A program made the translations under genes and the position numbers. The notes beneath the pieces were generated by a model. That model was not told the origin of the DNA. It searched no databases and saw only the letters and a list, made by a program, of their open reading frames with translations. From Ketogulonicigenium robustum (GTDB taxonomy: Bacteria; Pseudomonadota; Alphaproteobacteria; Rhodobacterales; Rhodobacteraceae), in assembly GCF_002117445.1 (NCBI RefSeq), contig NZ_CP019937.1, positions 1,365,501 to 1,429,500 of the forward strand: a stretch of DNA of 64,000 bases, in the 5' to 3' direction. This document shows, piece by piece, positions 27,922-36,720 of this stretch (within the stretch, counting starts at the first letter, position 1; each line of letters begins with the position of its first letter).

Positions 27922-29502
27922 ATGTCAAAGACCTTTCTGCGCATCACGGCCGCACTGCTTGCCAGCACAATGCTGGTCACGGGTGCCTCGGCAGAAACCA
28001 TCCGTTGGGCACGCTCCAGCGACGCTCTGACCCTCGACCCGCATTCGCAAAATCAGGGTGTCACCCACAATTTTGCGCACCACATCTACGAGACGCTTGT
28101 CGATCGCGGGATCGACGGCGCGCTGGTGCCCCGTCTCGCCACCGAATGGAATATCAAGGAAGACGACCCCAACGTTTGGGTCTTCAAGCTGCGCGAAGGC
28201 GTGGTTTTCCATGACGGCAACCCGTTCACCGCCGAAGACGTCGTCTTCTCGCTGGACCGTGCCCGTTCGGAAAAATCGAACATGCGCCAGCTGCACGTCG
28301 GCATCGCCGAGGTTGTCGCCGTTGACGACCACACGGTCGAAGTGCACATGACTGGCCCCTCGCCGCTTTATCCCAACAACCTGACCAACACGTTCATCAT
28401 GGACAAAGACTGGTCCGAGGCGAACAACGTCGTCGAGGTGCAGGATTTTGCCGCCGGCGAAGAAAACTATGCCGTGCGCAACACCAACGGCACAGGCCCC
28501 TACACGCTGGTCGAGCGCGACCCCGATGTGCGCTCGCGCCTTGTCGCCTTCGATGGCCACTGGGCCGAGAAGCCGCAGATCGACGAAATCATCTACCTGC
28601 CCATCACCGAAAACGCGACGCGTATTGCCGCGCTGCTGTCGGGCGAGGTTGATTTCGTGCAGGACGTTCCGGTGCAAGACATCGAACGGTTGCAGTCCAG
28701 CGATGGCATCAACGTCACCACCGGCCCTGAAAACCGCAGCATCTATTTTGCCTATCGCATGGATGATGCGCCGCTGAAGTCGTCGAATGTGACCGATGCG
28801 AACCCGTTTGCAAACCCGCTGGTGCGCGAGGCGATCCACCTGGCGGTTGACCGCGACGCGATCCAACGCGTTGTCATGCGCGGCCAGTCGGTTCCGACCG
28901 GCATCGTCGTACCGCCGTTCGTGAACGGCTGGACCGAAGAACTGGACGCCTACCCCGCACCCGACGTCGCCCGCGCCCGCGAGCTGATGACCGAGGCGGG
29001 CTACCCAGACGGCTTCACCGTTACGCTGGACACGCCCAACAACCGCTATGTCAACGACGAAGCTATTTCGTTGGCCATGGTCAACTTCCTGGGGCAAATC
29101 GGCATCCAAGCGACGCTGGCATCGCGCCCCGTCGCGCAGCACTCGCCGCTGATCACCGCGAACGAGACCGACTTCTACCTGCTGGGCTGGGGTGTTCCGA
29201 CCTTCGATTCGGAATACAACTTCAACGACCTGATCCACACGAAAGAAGGGTCGTACGGCGCCTATAACGGCGGCCTCTATTCGAACCCCGAAGTCGATGC
29301 CATGATCGAAACCCTTGGCACCGAAGTCGATCTGGACAAACGCAACGCGACCATCGCCGCCATCTGGGACATCGTGCAAGCAGAACGTATGCTGCTGCCG
29401 ATCCACAATCAGGTGCTGGCCTATGCCTCGCGCGGCAACCTCGAGATCCCCGTCCACCCCGAAAACACCGTGCTGATGCACAGTGTGACGCTGTCGGAAT
29501 AA
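27922..29502 (+). CDS. ABC transporter substrate-binding protein, peptide/nickel family 5
   Basis: A 526-residue periplasmic binding protein of the DppA/OppA class. A signal peptide is clear (MSKTFLRITAALLASTMLVTG…ASA, cleavage near residue 25). The family segments TLDPHSQNQGVTHNF, VVFHDGNPFTAEDVVFSLDR and NTNGTGPYTLVER are visible. It is the first gene of a full transporter operon (two permeases and a fused ATPase). The likely substrate is a di/oligopeptide, but nickel, opine or glutathione binding is not excluded. Confidence 0.94.
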   Translation: MSKTFLRITAALLASTMLVTGASAETIRWARSSDALTLDPHSQNQGVTHNFAHHIYETLVDRGIDGALVPRLATEWNIKEDDPNVWVFKLREGVVFHDGNPFTAEDVVFSLDRARSEKSNMRQLHVGIAEVVAVDDHTVEVHMTGPSPLYPNNLTNTFIMDKDWSEANNVVEVQDFAAGEENYAVRNTNGTGPYTLVERDPDVRSRLVAFDGHWAEKPQIDEIIYLPITENATRIAALLSGEVDFVQDVPVQDIERLQSSDGINVTTGPENRSIYFAYRMDDAPLKSSNVTDANPFANPLVREAIHLAVDRDAIQRVVMRGQSVPTGIVVPPFVNGWTEELDAYPAPDVARARELMTEAGYPDGFTVTLDTPNNRYVNDEAISLAMVNFLGQIGIQATLASRPVAQHSPLITANETDFYLLGWGVPTFDSEYNFNDLIHTKEGSYGAYNGGLYSNPEVDAMIETLGTEVDLDKRNATIAAIWDIVQAERMLLPIHNQVLAYASRGNLEIPVHPENTVLMHSVTLSE

Positions 29503-29511
29503 TCGGCTGAT

Positions 29512-29542
29512 CCCGCCGGGCCTGCTGTAGTGATACGGCGGG
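29512..29542 (+). terminator. Intercistronic hairpin after the binding-protein gene (likely attenuator)
   Basis: CCCGCCG (29512-29518) and CGGCGGG (29536-29542) form a 7-bp GC stem with a 17-base loop, followed by CCTTTCTC. It lies 10 bases after the binding-protein stop. Such stems often make partial termination, or protect the upstream message, so that the binding protein is made in excess over the permeases. Confidence 0.5.
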
Positions 29543-29550
29543 CCTTTCTC

Positions 29551-29574
29551 GGCTTACCCCTTGCGCGGTAAGCC
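29551..29574 (+). other. Second intercistronic hairpin before the permease gene
   Basis: GGCTTACC (29551-29558) and GGTAAGCC (29567-29574) form a perfect 8-bp stem with an 8-base loop, 25 bases before the permease ATG. Together with the preceding hairpin it forms a tandem pair in the 96-base gap. No T-run follows. Confidence 0.5.
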
Positions 29575-29598
29575 ACCAGATCAAGAAAGTTTCACCAC

Positions 29599-30582
29599 AT
29601 GTTGGTTTTCGTTCTGCGCCGACTTGCGCAGTCTGTGGTGGTCATGCTGGCGGTCTCGCTGATCTCCTTCATGATCTTCCGCTATGTTGGCGATCCTGTG
29701 GCCTCGATGGTGGGCCAAGACACCCGGATCGAGGATATGGAGCGGCTTCGGCAATCCTTGGGCCTGAATGACCCGTTCTACGTCCAGTTCTGGACCTTCG
29801 TCACCAATGCGCTTCAGGGCAATTTCGGAATTTCCTACCGGCTGCAACTGCCGGTCACACAGCTGATCTTTGAAAGGCTGCCGGCAACGCTGGAACTTGC
29901 GTTCGTCTCGGTCGTGCTGGCACTTGTCATCGGGGTCGGCCTTGGCATTTTCACCGCGCTCAAGCGCCGCTCGTTCTGGGCGGGGTTAATCATGTCGCTG
30001 TCGCTGGTGGGGGTGTCGCTGCCGACGTTCCTGATCGGCACGGGGCTGATGAACCTTTTCGCAGTCGAATTGCAATGGCTCCCCTCGTTCGGACGGGGCG
30101 AGACGGTCGAGGTTACCCCGTGGTGGCGCACCGGGTTCTTGACGCAATCGGGCCTGCGGTCGCTGATTTTACCCGCGATCACGCTGTCGCTGTTCCAAAT
30201 GACGCTGATCATGCGGCTTGTGCGATCCGAGATGCTGGAAGTGCTGCGCCAAGACTACATCCGTTTTGCACGCGCCCGCGGCTTGCCCGAACGCGTCATC
30301 AACTTCCGTCACGCGCTGAAAAACACGCTGGTGCCGGTGATCACCATCACGGGTCTGCAGCTGGGGTCTATCATCGCGTTTTCGGTGGTCACCGAGTCGG
30401 TCTTTCAATGGCCGGGGGTCGGATCGCTGTTCATCAATTCGGTTGCGACGGTCGATGTACCTGTGATGGCCGCCTACCTGATGTTCATCGCGTTGGTCTT
30501 CGTCGTGATCAATCTGGCCGTCGATATTCTGTATTATCTGGTTGATCCACGCCTACGGATCAGCGCACGTGCGGGGGCGTAA
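29599..30582 (+). CDS. ABC transporter permease, DppB/OppB-like
   Basis: A 327-residue inner-membrane protein with about six helices. The N-terminal MLVFVLRRLAQSVVVMLAVS is the usual DppB start. The EAA-type loop (FARARGLPERVINFRHALKNT) is near residues 230-250. It forms the membrane channel with the next permease. The gap to that gene is one base. Confidence 0.94.
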   Translation: MLVFVLRRLAQSVVVMLAVSLISFMIFRYVGDPVASMVGQDTRIEDMERLRQSLGLNDPFYVQFWTFVTNALQGNFGISYRLQLPVTQLIFERLPATLELAFVSVVLALVIGVGLGIFTALKRRSFWAGLIMSLSLVGVSLPTFLIGTGLMNLFAVELQWLPSFGRGETVEVTPWWRTGFLTQSGLRSLILPAITLSLFQMTLIMRLVRSEMLEVLRQDYIRFARARGLPERVINFRHALKNTLVPVITITGLQLGSIIAFSVVTESVFQWPGVGSLFINSVATVDVPVMAAYLMFIALVFVVINLAVDILYYLVDPRLRISARAGA

Positions 30583-30583
30583 G

Positions 30584-31519
30584 ATGAGCGAAACCCAAAC
30601 CAACCCGACCCGCCTACAGCGGTTTTTCAACAGCGATATCTGGTGGTCGTTCCGCCGCTCGCCAGTGGTGATCGTCGCGGCGATTGTCGCCTTCGCGCTG
30701 ATCGCAATGGCCGTATTCGCGCCGTGGATCGCCCCTTACACCCCCTTCAACCCGTCCTCGAACAACCTGATGGATGGCTTCACCCCGCCGGGCGGCCAAG
30801 GCTTTTCCGGCAACACCTATCTGCTTGGCACCGATAACCAAGGCCGCGATATCCTGTCGACGCTGTTTTACGGGTCGCGCGTGTCGCTGTTCGTCGGGTT
30901 CATGGCCACCGGCCTTGCAATGCTGATTGGCATCACACTGGGCCTGATCGCGGGCTATCGCGGCGGCGCAGTCGATGCCGTCATCATGCGTATCGCCGAT
31001 GTGCAACTGTCGTTCCCTGCCATCCTGATCGCGCTGCTGATCTTTGGTGTCGCCCAAGGCATCCTGCCCGCCAGCCAACGCAATGCTATGGCCGTCTGGG
31101 TGCTGATTCTGGCCATCGGGTTATCGAACTGGGCACAATTCGCGCGTACGGTGCGCGGGTCGACCATGGTCGAAAGCCAAAAAGACTACGTCAACGCCGC
31201 GCGCCTGCTGGGGCGTAACCCGCTGGCCATTATCGTGCAGCATGTCCTGCCGAACGTGATGGGGCCGGTGCTGGTGATCGGCACCATCAGCCTTGCGCTG
31301 GCCATCATCGAGGAAGCTACCCTGTCATTCCTGGGCGTCGGAATTCCGGCAACACAACCCAGCCTTGGCACGCTGATCCGCATCGGCCGCGAATTCATGT
31401 TCTCGGGCGAGTGGTGGATCCTGGCCTTCCCCGCCCTCACGCTTGTCCTGCTTGCGCTTTCGGTCAACATTCTTGGCGACTGGCTGCGCGATGCCCTGAA
31501 CCCGAGGTTGCGTAAATGA
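30584..31519 (+). CDS. ABC transporter permease, DppC/OppC-like
   Basis: A 311-residue inner-membrane protein with an N-terminal cytoplasmic segment, a first helix (VVIVAAIVAFALIAMAVFA), and the DppC-family signature LLGTDNQGRDILSTLFYGSR followed by five helices (given here within its 20 residues). The EAA loop is in VNAARLLGRNPLAIIVQHVL. ATG 30584 is chosen over the upstream start at 30542, which overlaps the previous gene. The stop overlaps the ATPase start by 4 bases (ATGA). Confidence 0.94.
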   Translation: MSETQTNPTRLQRFFNSDIWWSFRRSPVVIVAAIVAFALIAMAVFAPWIAPYTPFNPSSNNLMDGFTPPGGQGFSGNTYLLGTDNQGRDILSTLFYGSRVSLFVGFMATGLAMLIGITLGLIAGYRGGAVDAVIMRIADVQLSFPAILIALLIFGVAQGILPASQRNAMAVWVLILAIGLSNWAQFARTVRGSTMVESQKDYVNAARLLGRNPLAIIVQHVLPNVMGPVLVIGTISLALAIIEEATLSFLGVGIPATQPSLGTLIRIGREFMFSGEWWILAFPALTLVLLALSVNILGDWLRDALNPRLRK

Positions 31520-33150
31520 CCCCTCCTGTTCTGAAAGTCGAAAATCTGGTGGTGGACTTTCCACTTCGGCGCGGCAACTTCCGCCCGCTGCGGGGCGTCA
31601 GCTTTGAAATCGCCGCGGGCGAAGTTCTGGGCGTTGTGGGCGAGTCTGGCGCGGGCAAGTCGATGACGGGCGCCGCTGTCATCCAACTGATCGAACCGCC
31701 CGGGCGCATCACCGGCGGCGCGGTGTATTTGTCGGGCACCCGTATCGACAACCTGCCCGAGGCCGAGATGGCCACGCTGCGCGGCAAGCGCATCGGCCTT
31801 GTCACCCAAGACCCGCTGACGTCGCTGAACCCGCTGTTCACCATAGGTGACCAGTTGGTCGAGACGATCCGCCAGCACATGGATCTGACCGCCGAAAAAG
31901 CGCGCGAGCGGGCCATTTCCCTGTTGACCGAGGCGGGGATTCCCGACGCCGCCGGCCGGATTGACGCCTATCCGCACCAGTTTTCGGGCGGCATGCGCCA
32001 ACGTGTGGTCATAGCCCTCGCCATCGCGGCCGAACCCGAACTGGTCATCGCGGACGAGCCCACATCGGCGCTGGATGTGTCGGTGCAGGCGCAGATCATT
32101 CAGGTTTTGAAAGACCTGTGTGCACGGCGCGGCACGGCCATCATGCTGATCACGCACGATATGGGCGTCATCGCCCAGATCGCCGACCGCGTGATGGTGA
32201 TGAACCAAGGCGAGGTTGTCGAGACAGGCCCCGTCGGCCAGATCATCCGCAATCCGCAGGCGGATTACACGCAGAAGCTGATTGCCTCGATTCCGACGAT
32301 CCGGCGCGGGGTGGTGACGCAAGCGGCTGTGGTCGCGCGGCCTGAAACGCATGTGCAGGTTGAAAATCTGGTCTGCGATTTCAATGCAGGCGGCGGGCTG
32401 ATCGCACGCATGCTGGGCAAGTCGCCATCGGTGTTTCGTGCGGTCAACGATGTCAGCTTCAGCATCCCCAAAGGCAAAACCTATGGGTTGGTCGGCGAAT
32501 CGGGCTCGGGCAAGTCAACTTGCGCGCGGATGATCGCCGGGCTGATCCGCCCGACGGCGGGCCGCGTGTTGGTCGGGGGCAAAGACGTCTGGGCCGATCG
32601 AGAAGGCGCCGAACAGCGCCGCCGTAACGTGCAGATGATCTTCCAAGACCCTTATGCCAGCCTCAATCCGCGCTGGCGGGTCAAGGACATCATCGCCGAA
32701 CCGCTGAAGGCCCTCGGGCTTGCATCGGGCGGGTCCGAGGTGACCGACCGCGTCGCGGGGCTGCTGCGCGAAGTGCGCCTTGATCCGTCGGCGATGGAAA
32801 AGTTCCCGCACGAGTTCTCGGGCGGGCAACGCCAGCGGATCGCCATCGCCCGGGCACTGTCCAGCCAGCCGGCGTTCATCGTCTGCGACGAGCCGACATC
32901 GGCGCTCGACGTCTCGGTGCAGGCCCAGGTGCTGGATTTGATGGCACGCCTGCAAGAAGAATACGGCCTGACCTATCTGCTGATCAGCCACAATCTGGCT
33001 GTCATCCGCCAGATGGCGCTGGATGTCGGCGTTCTGCACCGCGGTGTGTTGGTTGAAAGCGGGCCAGTCGATCAGATCTTCGACAACCCGCAGGCTGACT
33101 ATACCAAGATGCTGCTGGATGCCGTGCCGGATTTGGCGGCAGTAGCCTAG
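31516..33150 (+). CDS. Dipeptide-type ABC transporter ATP-binding protein, fused DppD-DppF
   Basis: A 544-residue protein with two full ATPase modules in one chain. Module 1 has Walker A GESGAGKS near residue 42 and signature FSGGMRQRV; module 2 has Walker [10 protein letters not shown] near residue 328 and signature FSGGQRQRI. Both have Walker B ([21 protein letters not shown]). In many bacteria these are separate dppD and dppF genes; fusions are common in alphaproteobacteria. A strong terminator follows. Confidence 0.95.
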   Translation: MTPPVLKVENLVVDFPLRRGNFRPLRGVSFEIAAGEVLGVVGESGAGKSMTGAAVIQLIEPPGRITGGAVYLSGTRIDNLPEAEMATLRGKRIGLVTQDPLTSLNPLFTIGDQLVETIRQHMDLTAEKARERAISLLTEAGIPDAAGRIDAYPHQFSGGMRQRVVIALAIAAEPELVIADEPTSALDVSVQAQIIQVLKDLCARRGTAIMLITHDMGVIAQIADRVMVMNQGEVVETGPVGQIIRNPQADYTQKLIASIPTIRRGVVTQAAVVARPETHVQVENLVCDFNAGGGLIARMLGKSPSVFRAVNDVSFSIPKGKTYGLVGESGSGKSTCARMIAGLIRPTAGRVLVGGKDVWADREGAEQRRRNVQMIFQDPYASLNPRWRVKDIIAEPLKALGLASGGSEVTDRVAGLLREVRLDPSAMEKFPHEFSGGQRQRIAIARALSSQPAFIVCDEPTSALDVSVQAQVLDLMARLQEEYGLTYLLISHNLAVIRQMALDVGVLHRGVLVESGPVDQIFDNPQADYTKMLLDAVPDLAAVA

Positions 33151-33166
33151 GCATATGCGCAAAAGG

Positions 33167-33197
33167 AAAGGCCGGGGGAATCCCCGGCCTTTTTTTA
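33167..33197. terminator. Bidirectional terminator between the peptide transporter and rlmE
   Basis: A perfect 11-bp stem (AAAGGCCGGGG at 33167-33177, CCCCGGCCTTT at 33182-33192) with a 4-base loop is followed by T-rich sequence on the plus strand and preceded by A's. It ends at the stop of the convergent rlmE gene. Confidence 0.88.
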
Positions 33198-33929
33198 TCC
33201 CCGAAAGCCCGTCGCGACGACGAACTTTTCCGAACTATCCGACCGCGACGACGGTGGCTTCACGTTTTCGACCTTGGTGAATTTCTGTTTCAGGATTTTC
33301 TGCAGATCACCTTCGGCCCCGCCAGCCAAAACCTTGCAAATAAACGTACCGCCGGGCGAGAGGATGTCGAAAGCCAAATAGGCGGCAGCCTCGCACAGCG
33401 CGATAATACGCAGGTGGTCGGTCTGCTTGTGGCCCGACGATGCGGCGGCCATGTCCGACATGACGACATCAGCCTCGCCGCCCAGCCATTCCTTGACCTG
33501 CGCATCGGCATCATCAGCCAGAAAATCCATCTGCCGCAGCTCGGCCCCCGGAACGGGGACGACCTCTTGCAGGTCAAGGCCGATGATGCGGCCGATAGGC
33601 TTGTTCGGCCGCTCGCCCAGCGAATTGATGCGCGGCACGGCCACCTGAAGCCAGCCGCCCGGCGCGCAGCCAAGGTCAACTACACGGGCGCCTGGCTTCA
33701 GGAAGCCGAATTTGTCATCCAGTTCCATGATTTTGTAGGCCGCACGCCCACGGTAACCGTCGGCTTTGGCGCGCACGACATAGGGGTCGTTCAGCTGCCG
33801 TTCCAGCCACTTCGTCGATGACAGCTTGCGCCCCTTGGCGGTCTTGACCTTGACCGTCAAATCGCGCTGACCCCGGCCCGAGGTATTGCCCGATTTGGCG
33901 CCCGATTTCGGCGTAGGGGACTTGCTCAT
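33195..33929 (-). CDS. rlmE: 23S rRNA (uridine-2'-O)-methyltransferase RlmE (RrmJ/FtsJ)
   Basis: A 244-residue enzyme that methylates U2552 (E. coli numbering) in the A-site of 23S rRNA. The SAM loop [14 protein letters not shown] is near residue 83. The catalytic K-D-K pattern is seen in [26 protein letters not shown] and [10 protein letters not shown] basic N-terminal extension of about 40 residues (Lys/Ser/Thr-rich) is typical of alphaproteobacteria. ATG 33929 has a GAAGGA site; the frame is open to 34016 but without support. Confidence 0.95.
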   Translation of the reverse strand: MSKSPTPKSGAKSGNTSGRGQRDLTVKVKTAKGRKLSSTKWLERQLNDPYVVRAKADGYRGRAAYKIMELDDKFGFLKPGARVVDLGCAPGGWLQVAVPRINSLGERPNKPIGRIIGLDLQEVVPVPGAELRQMDFLADDADAQVKEWLGGEADVVMSDMAAASSGHKQTDHLRIIALCEAAAYLAFDILSPGGTFICKVLAGGAEGDLQKILKQKFTKVENVKPPSSRSDSSEKFVVATGFRG

Positions 33930-34116
33930 GGGGTATCCTTCAGATCTGGCGCGACAGGTGCGGCGAAGTCGTGCTTTTATCCCCTGCCGCCATGGAAACG
34001 CAAGCGATTGACCCAAGGGCGACGACGGAATTCCTGCACCGCAACCCTATGGTGCCTTGCGAAATGTGCAAAGGGTTCTTAACTTCTGACCTAACTTGAT
34101 AAAGGAGGGCGGGAAA

Positions 34117-35226
34117 ATGCCGCCCAGGCGTCCCCAACGCGCGGGCGCATTCCCCAAGGCGGTCGAGTCGCCCGCGCAGAAGAACCATGCCCGCTCCAGG
34201 CTTTATGCCGCGTTGGATCTGGGCACCAATAGCTGTCGAATGCTGATCGCCCAACCAAGGGGTAATCAGTTGCAGGTGGTTGATAGCTTTTCAAAATCTG
34301 TCCAGTTGGGACAGGGTTTGGAAAGCACCGGCAAACTGTCGCGCGCTGCCATGCAACGCACGATTGCGGCTTTGCACGTCTGCAAGCAAAAACTGGTGCG
34401 TCACGGCGTCAAGCACATGCGGCTTGTCGCGACCGAAGCCTGCCGGCGCGCCAGCAACGGGCGGTCCTTCATCGCGCAGGTAAAGCGCGAAACCGGCCTG
34501 CAGCTGGATATAATTAGCCCCGAGGAAGAAGCCCGCCTTGCCGTAATCTCATGTGCACCATTGGTCTCGCCCAAGGCGGAGCAAGTGCTGGTCGTCGACA
34601 TCGGCGGCGGCTCGACCGAGCTTGTCTGGCTGGATCTGACCGACGTGCCCGAACGCGAACGCTCGCGCGCGATCATGCGGCTGCATGCAGGCTTCCGCCC
34701 GACGGGAACCGATAAGCCCGTCGCCAAGGTCGTCGACTGGATCTCGGTTCCCTTGGGCGTTGCGACGCTGCGCGAGCAGTTTCAGGACGTCGAGGACGAT
34801 GCTGCCCGATTCGCGTTGATGAGCTGGTATTTCGAAGAACACCTGGCCGCTTTTGCCCCATCGACCCAGCAACAGCCGCAAGAAGGCTTCCAAATTATCG
34901 GCACATCCGGCACGGTTACCACGGTTGCCGCCAGCCACCTTGGGTTAAAGCGCTACGACCGTACCAAGGTCGACGGGCTGCAAATGACCTCGTCACAGAT
35001 TGATTCCGTGATCCGCGATTATCTGACGCTTGGCCCCGAAGGGCGGCGCACAGACCCCAGAATCGGCCGCGACCGCCATGCCCTTATCATGTCGGGCGCA
35101 GCCATACTGCAAACCATGCTGCGGCTTTGGCCAACCGAGCGCCTCTCGGTTGCTGATCGCGGCTTGCGCGAGGGGCTACTCTACGCTCAAATGAGCGCTG
35201 ACGGCCTGATGTTGGAGCCCAAATGA
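34117..35226 (+). CDS. Ppx/GppA phosphatase family protein
   Basis: A 369-residue protein of the exopolyphosphatase / (p)ppGpp phosphatase family. The phosphate-binding motifs are AALDLGTNSCRMLIA near residue 40 and VVDIGGGSTELVW near residue 163. The C-terminal Ppx-like domain is shorter than in the 500-residue E. coli Ppx, as usual for alphaproteobacteria. The ATG at 34117 is supported by AAGGAGG; a TTG at 34096 lies before that site and is rejected. It diverges from rlmE and its stop overlaps the glk start by 4 bases. Whether it cleaves polyphosphate or pppGpp is not decidable by eye. Confidence 0.9.
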   Translation: MPPRRPQRAGAFPKAVESPAQKNHARSRLYAALDLGTNSCRMLIAQPRGNQLQVVDSFSKSVQLGQGLESTGKLSRAAMQRTIAALHVCKQKLVRHGVKHMRLVATEACRRASNGRSFIAQVKRETGLQLDIISPEEEARLAVISCAPLVSPKAEQVLVVDIGGGSTELVWLDLTDVPERERSRAIMRLHAGFRPTGTDKPVAKVVDWISVPLGVATLREQFQDVEDDAARFALMSWYFEEHLAAFAPSTQQQPQEGFQIIGTSGTVTTVAASHLGLKRYDRTKVDGLQMTSSQIDSVIRDYLTLGPEGRRTDPRIGRDRHALIMSGAAILQTMLRLWPTERLSVADRGLREGLLYAQMSADGLMLEPK

Positions 35227-36170
35227 CGCCTGAACTTTCCTTGGTTGCCGACATCGGCGGAACGAATACGCGCTTGGCGCTGGCTAGTGCGGGGCGCGTG
35301 CAGCACGATACGGTGCGCCGCTTTGCGAACGAGGGGCGCCAGCTGCCCGATATCTTGCAAGAGTATCTGGCCGCGGTGCTGCCCGATGGCCGACCCACAC
35401 GGGCCTGTCTTGCCTTGGCAGGGCCGATCGACGGTGACACCGGCGCTATGACCAACCTGTCGTGGACGATCCGCGCGCCGGAAATCGCGGCCTTTACCAG
35501 CGCCGGACGTTGTTTGTTGATCAATGACTTGCAGGCACAAGGGCACGCGCTGGCGGGCCTTGATTCGGCCGATCTGACAGCGATCATCGACGTTACCCCG
35601 ACCAAAAATGGCGCGCGATTGGTGATCGGCATGGGCACGGGCATGAACGCCGCTGCCGTTTTCCCGACGGCGCAGGGCGCTTTTGTGCCACCCGCCGAGG
35701 CTGGCCACGTCAACCTGCCCGCCAACACTGAAAACGGCCGCCGCGTTGTTGACTGGATGCTTGCCAACCTTGGGCAGGCGCAGGTCGAAGACGCCCTGTC
35801 CGGCACCGGCTTCGTCAAAGTCCACAACGCCCTGCATGGCGAGGCGCTGACCGCCCCCGACCTGCTGGAGTTGGTCGAGGCTGGCGACGAAAAAGCCGTG
35901 CTGACGATGGAAACCGTTGTCGCGCTGATGGGCGGCGTTGTCGGCGATCTGGCCCTGACCTTCCTGCCCCGCGGCGGCATCTACTTGACGGGCGGTTTTG
36001 CCAGCGCAATGACCCCTTGGCTGACGAAGCCCCACTATAACGCCATCTTCACGCAAGCTTTTGCGAACAAAGGAAAGATCAGCCCCGTCATGGCGGCGTT
36101 CCCCCTTTATGTCATCGGTGATGATTTCGCGGCCCTGCAAGGCTGCGCTGCCCACTTGGCCAACGGCTAA
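35223..36170 (+). CDS. glk: Glucokinase, bacterial Glk type
   Basis: A 315-residue ASKHA-fold sugar kinase that phosphorylates glucose with ATP. Visible: the phosphate-1 motif ADIGGTNTRLALA at residue 8, the catalytic Asp in INDLQAQGHAL near residue 99, GMGTGMNAAAVF for the sugar/phosphate site, and PAEAGHVNLPAN with the His-Glu sugar ligands. The ATGA overlap with the Ppx/GppA gene implies coupled translation. The downstream 105 bases hold the terminator of the tRNA unit, which also faces this gene. Confidence 0.93.
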   Translation: MTPELSLVADIGGTNTRLALASAGRVQHDTVRRFANEGRQLPDILQEYLAAVLPDGRPTRACLALAGPIDGDTGAMTNLSWTIRAPEIAAFTSAGRCLLINDLQAQGHALAGLDSADLTAIIDVTPTKNGARLVIGMGTGMNAAAVFPTAQGAFVPPAEAGHVNLPANTENGRRVVDWMLANLGQAQVEDALSGTGFVKVHNALHGEALTAPDLLELVEAGDEKAVLTMETVVALMGGVVGDLALTFLPRGGIYLTGGFASAMTPWLTKPHYNAIFTQAFANKGKISPVMAAFPLYVIGDDFAALQGCAAHLANG

Positions 36171-36214
36171 GGGGCAGCCCCCTGCCCGCGTCACAAGTGC
36201 GAAACACGGTACGA

Positions 36215-36243
36215 CAAAAACGAAAGAGCCGCTAAAAGCGGCC
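36215..36243 (-). terminator. Terminator of the tRNA-Asp transcript
   Basis: Read on the minus strand, GCCGCT-TTT-AGCGGC (36228-36242) forms a 6-bp GC-rich stem followed by TCTTTCGTTTTT. It lies about 35 bases beyond the 3' end of the second tRNA in transcription order and may also stop glk transcription from the other side. Confidence 0.7.
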
Positions 36244-36275
36244 TTCGCGTTCAAAAACATTTTCTGAAGAAAGGA

Positions 36276-36352
36276 TGGCGCGGTTGACGGGGCTCGAACC
36301 CGCGACCCCCGGCGTGACAGGCCGGTACTCTAACCGACTGAGCTACAACCGC
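36276..36352 (-). tRNA. tRNA-Asp (anticodon GTC), copy 1 of 2
   Basis: A 77-nucleotide cloverleaf. The acceptor arm is GCGGTTG/CAACCGC, the D-arm has the GTCGGTTAGA loop, the anticodon stem CCGGC/GCCGG surrounds CTGTCAC with GTC, and the T-arm holds GTTCGAGCC. The 3' CCA is encoded (36276-36278). It reads in the minus direction. It is identical to the copy at 36381-36457. Confidence 0.97.
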
Positions 36353-36380
36353 GCATCGTCCATTTCACAAAAGTCAGCAG

Positions 36381-36457
36381 TGGCGCGGTTGACGGGGCTC
36401 GAACCCGCGACCCCCGGCGTGACAGGCCGGTACTCTAACCGACTGAGCTACAACCGC
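36381..36457 (-). tRNA. tRNA-Asp (anticodon GTC), copy 2 of 2
   Basis: Identical in all 77 positions to the copy at 36276-36352, with encoded CCA. The two are separated by 28 bases, giving a 105-base repeat period. This copy is nearer the promoter and is first in the transcript, so a single precursor carrying both tRNAs is likely. Confidence 0.97.
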
Positions 36458-36493
36458 GCTTCGCTGCTAACCGGCTTGTGACCGGATGTAGGC

Positions 36494-36522
36494 CTTCTAC
36501 GCATAGCCCCCGCAGCCGTCAA
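36494..36522 (-). promoter_or_regulatory. Promoter of the tandem tRNA-Asp genes
   Basis: On the minus strand, TTGACG (36517-36522) and TAGAAG (36494-36499) are separated by exactly 17 bases. The predicted start of transcription is about 30 bases before the 5' end of the first tRNA. A GC-rich spacer between boxes fits a growth-rate-controlled stable RNA promoter. Confidence 0.6.
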
Positions 36523-36720
36523 GCGCGCAACAGCGCAAATCCGCTACGTAAACCTGCATTTACCCCCCAAAAACCGCATGACCTATCGTCAGCGCGGCCT
36601 TGGGCGCACACCTGCACATGCCCTGTGCGTGACTGCAGCGATTGGCGGGGCAATCAGATCTTTAAAAACGCACCCAGATGCACGACCTTTAGGAAAATCC
36701 ATTCAGCCCCGGAGGGGATT

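Noticed and set aside
27925-29481. A 518-residue frame opposite the peptide-binding protein
   Set aside because: It is antisense to a clear signal-peptide-bearing binding protein; composition (His/Arg/Gly/Val-rich) is typical of high-GC shadow frames.
36275-36481. A 68-residue frame with the repeated peptide LTGLEPATPGVTGRYS
   Set aside because: It reads antisense through the two identical tRNA-Asp genes; this is a known type of spurious annotation arising from tRNA sequence.
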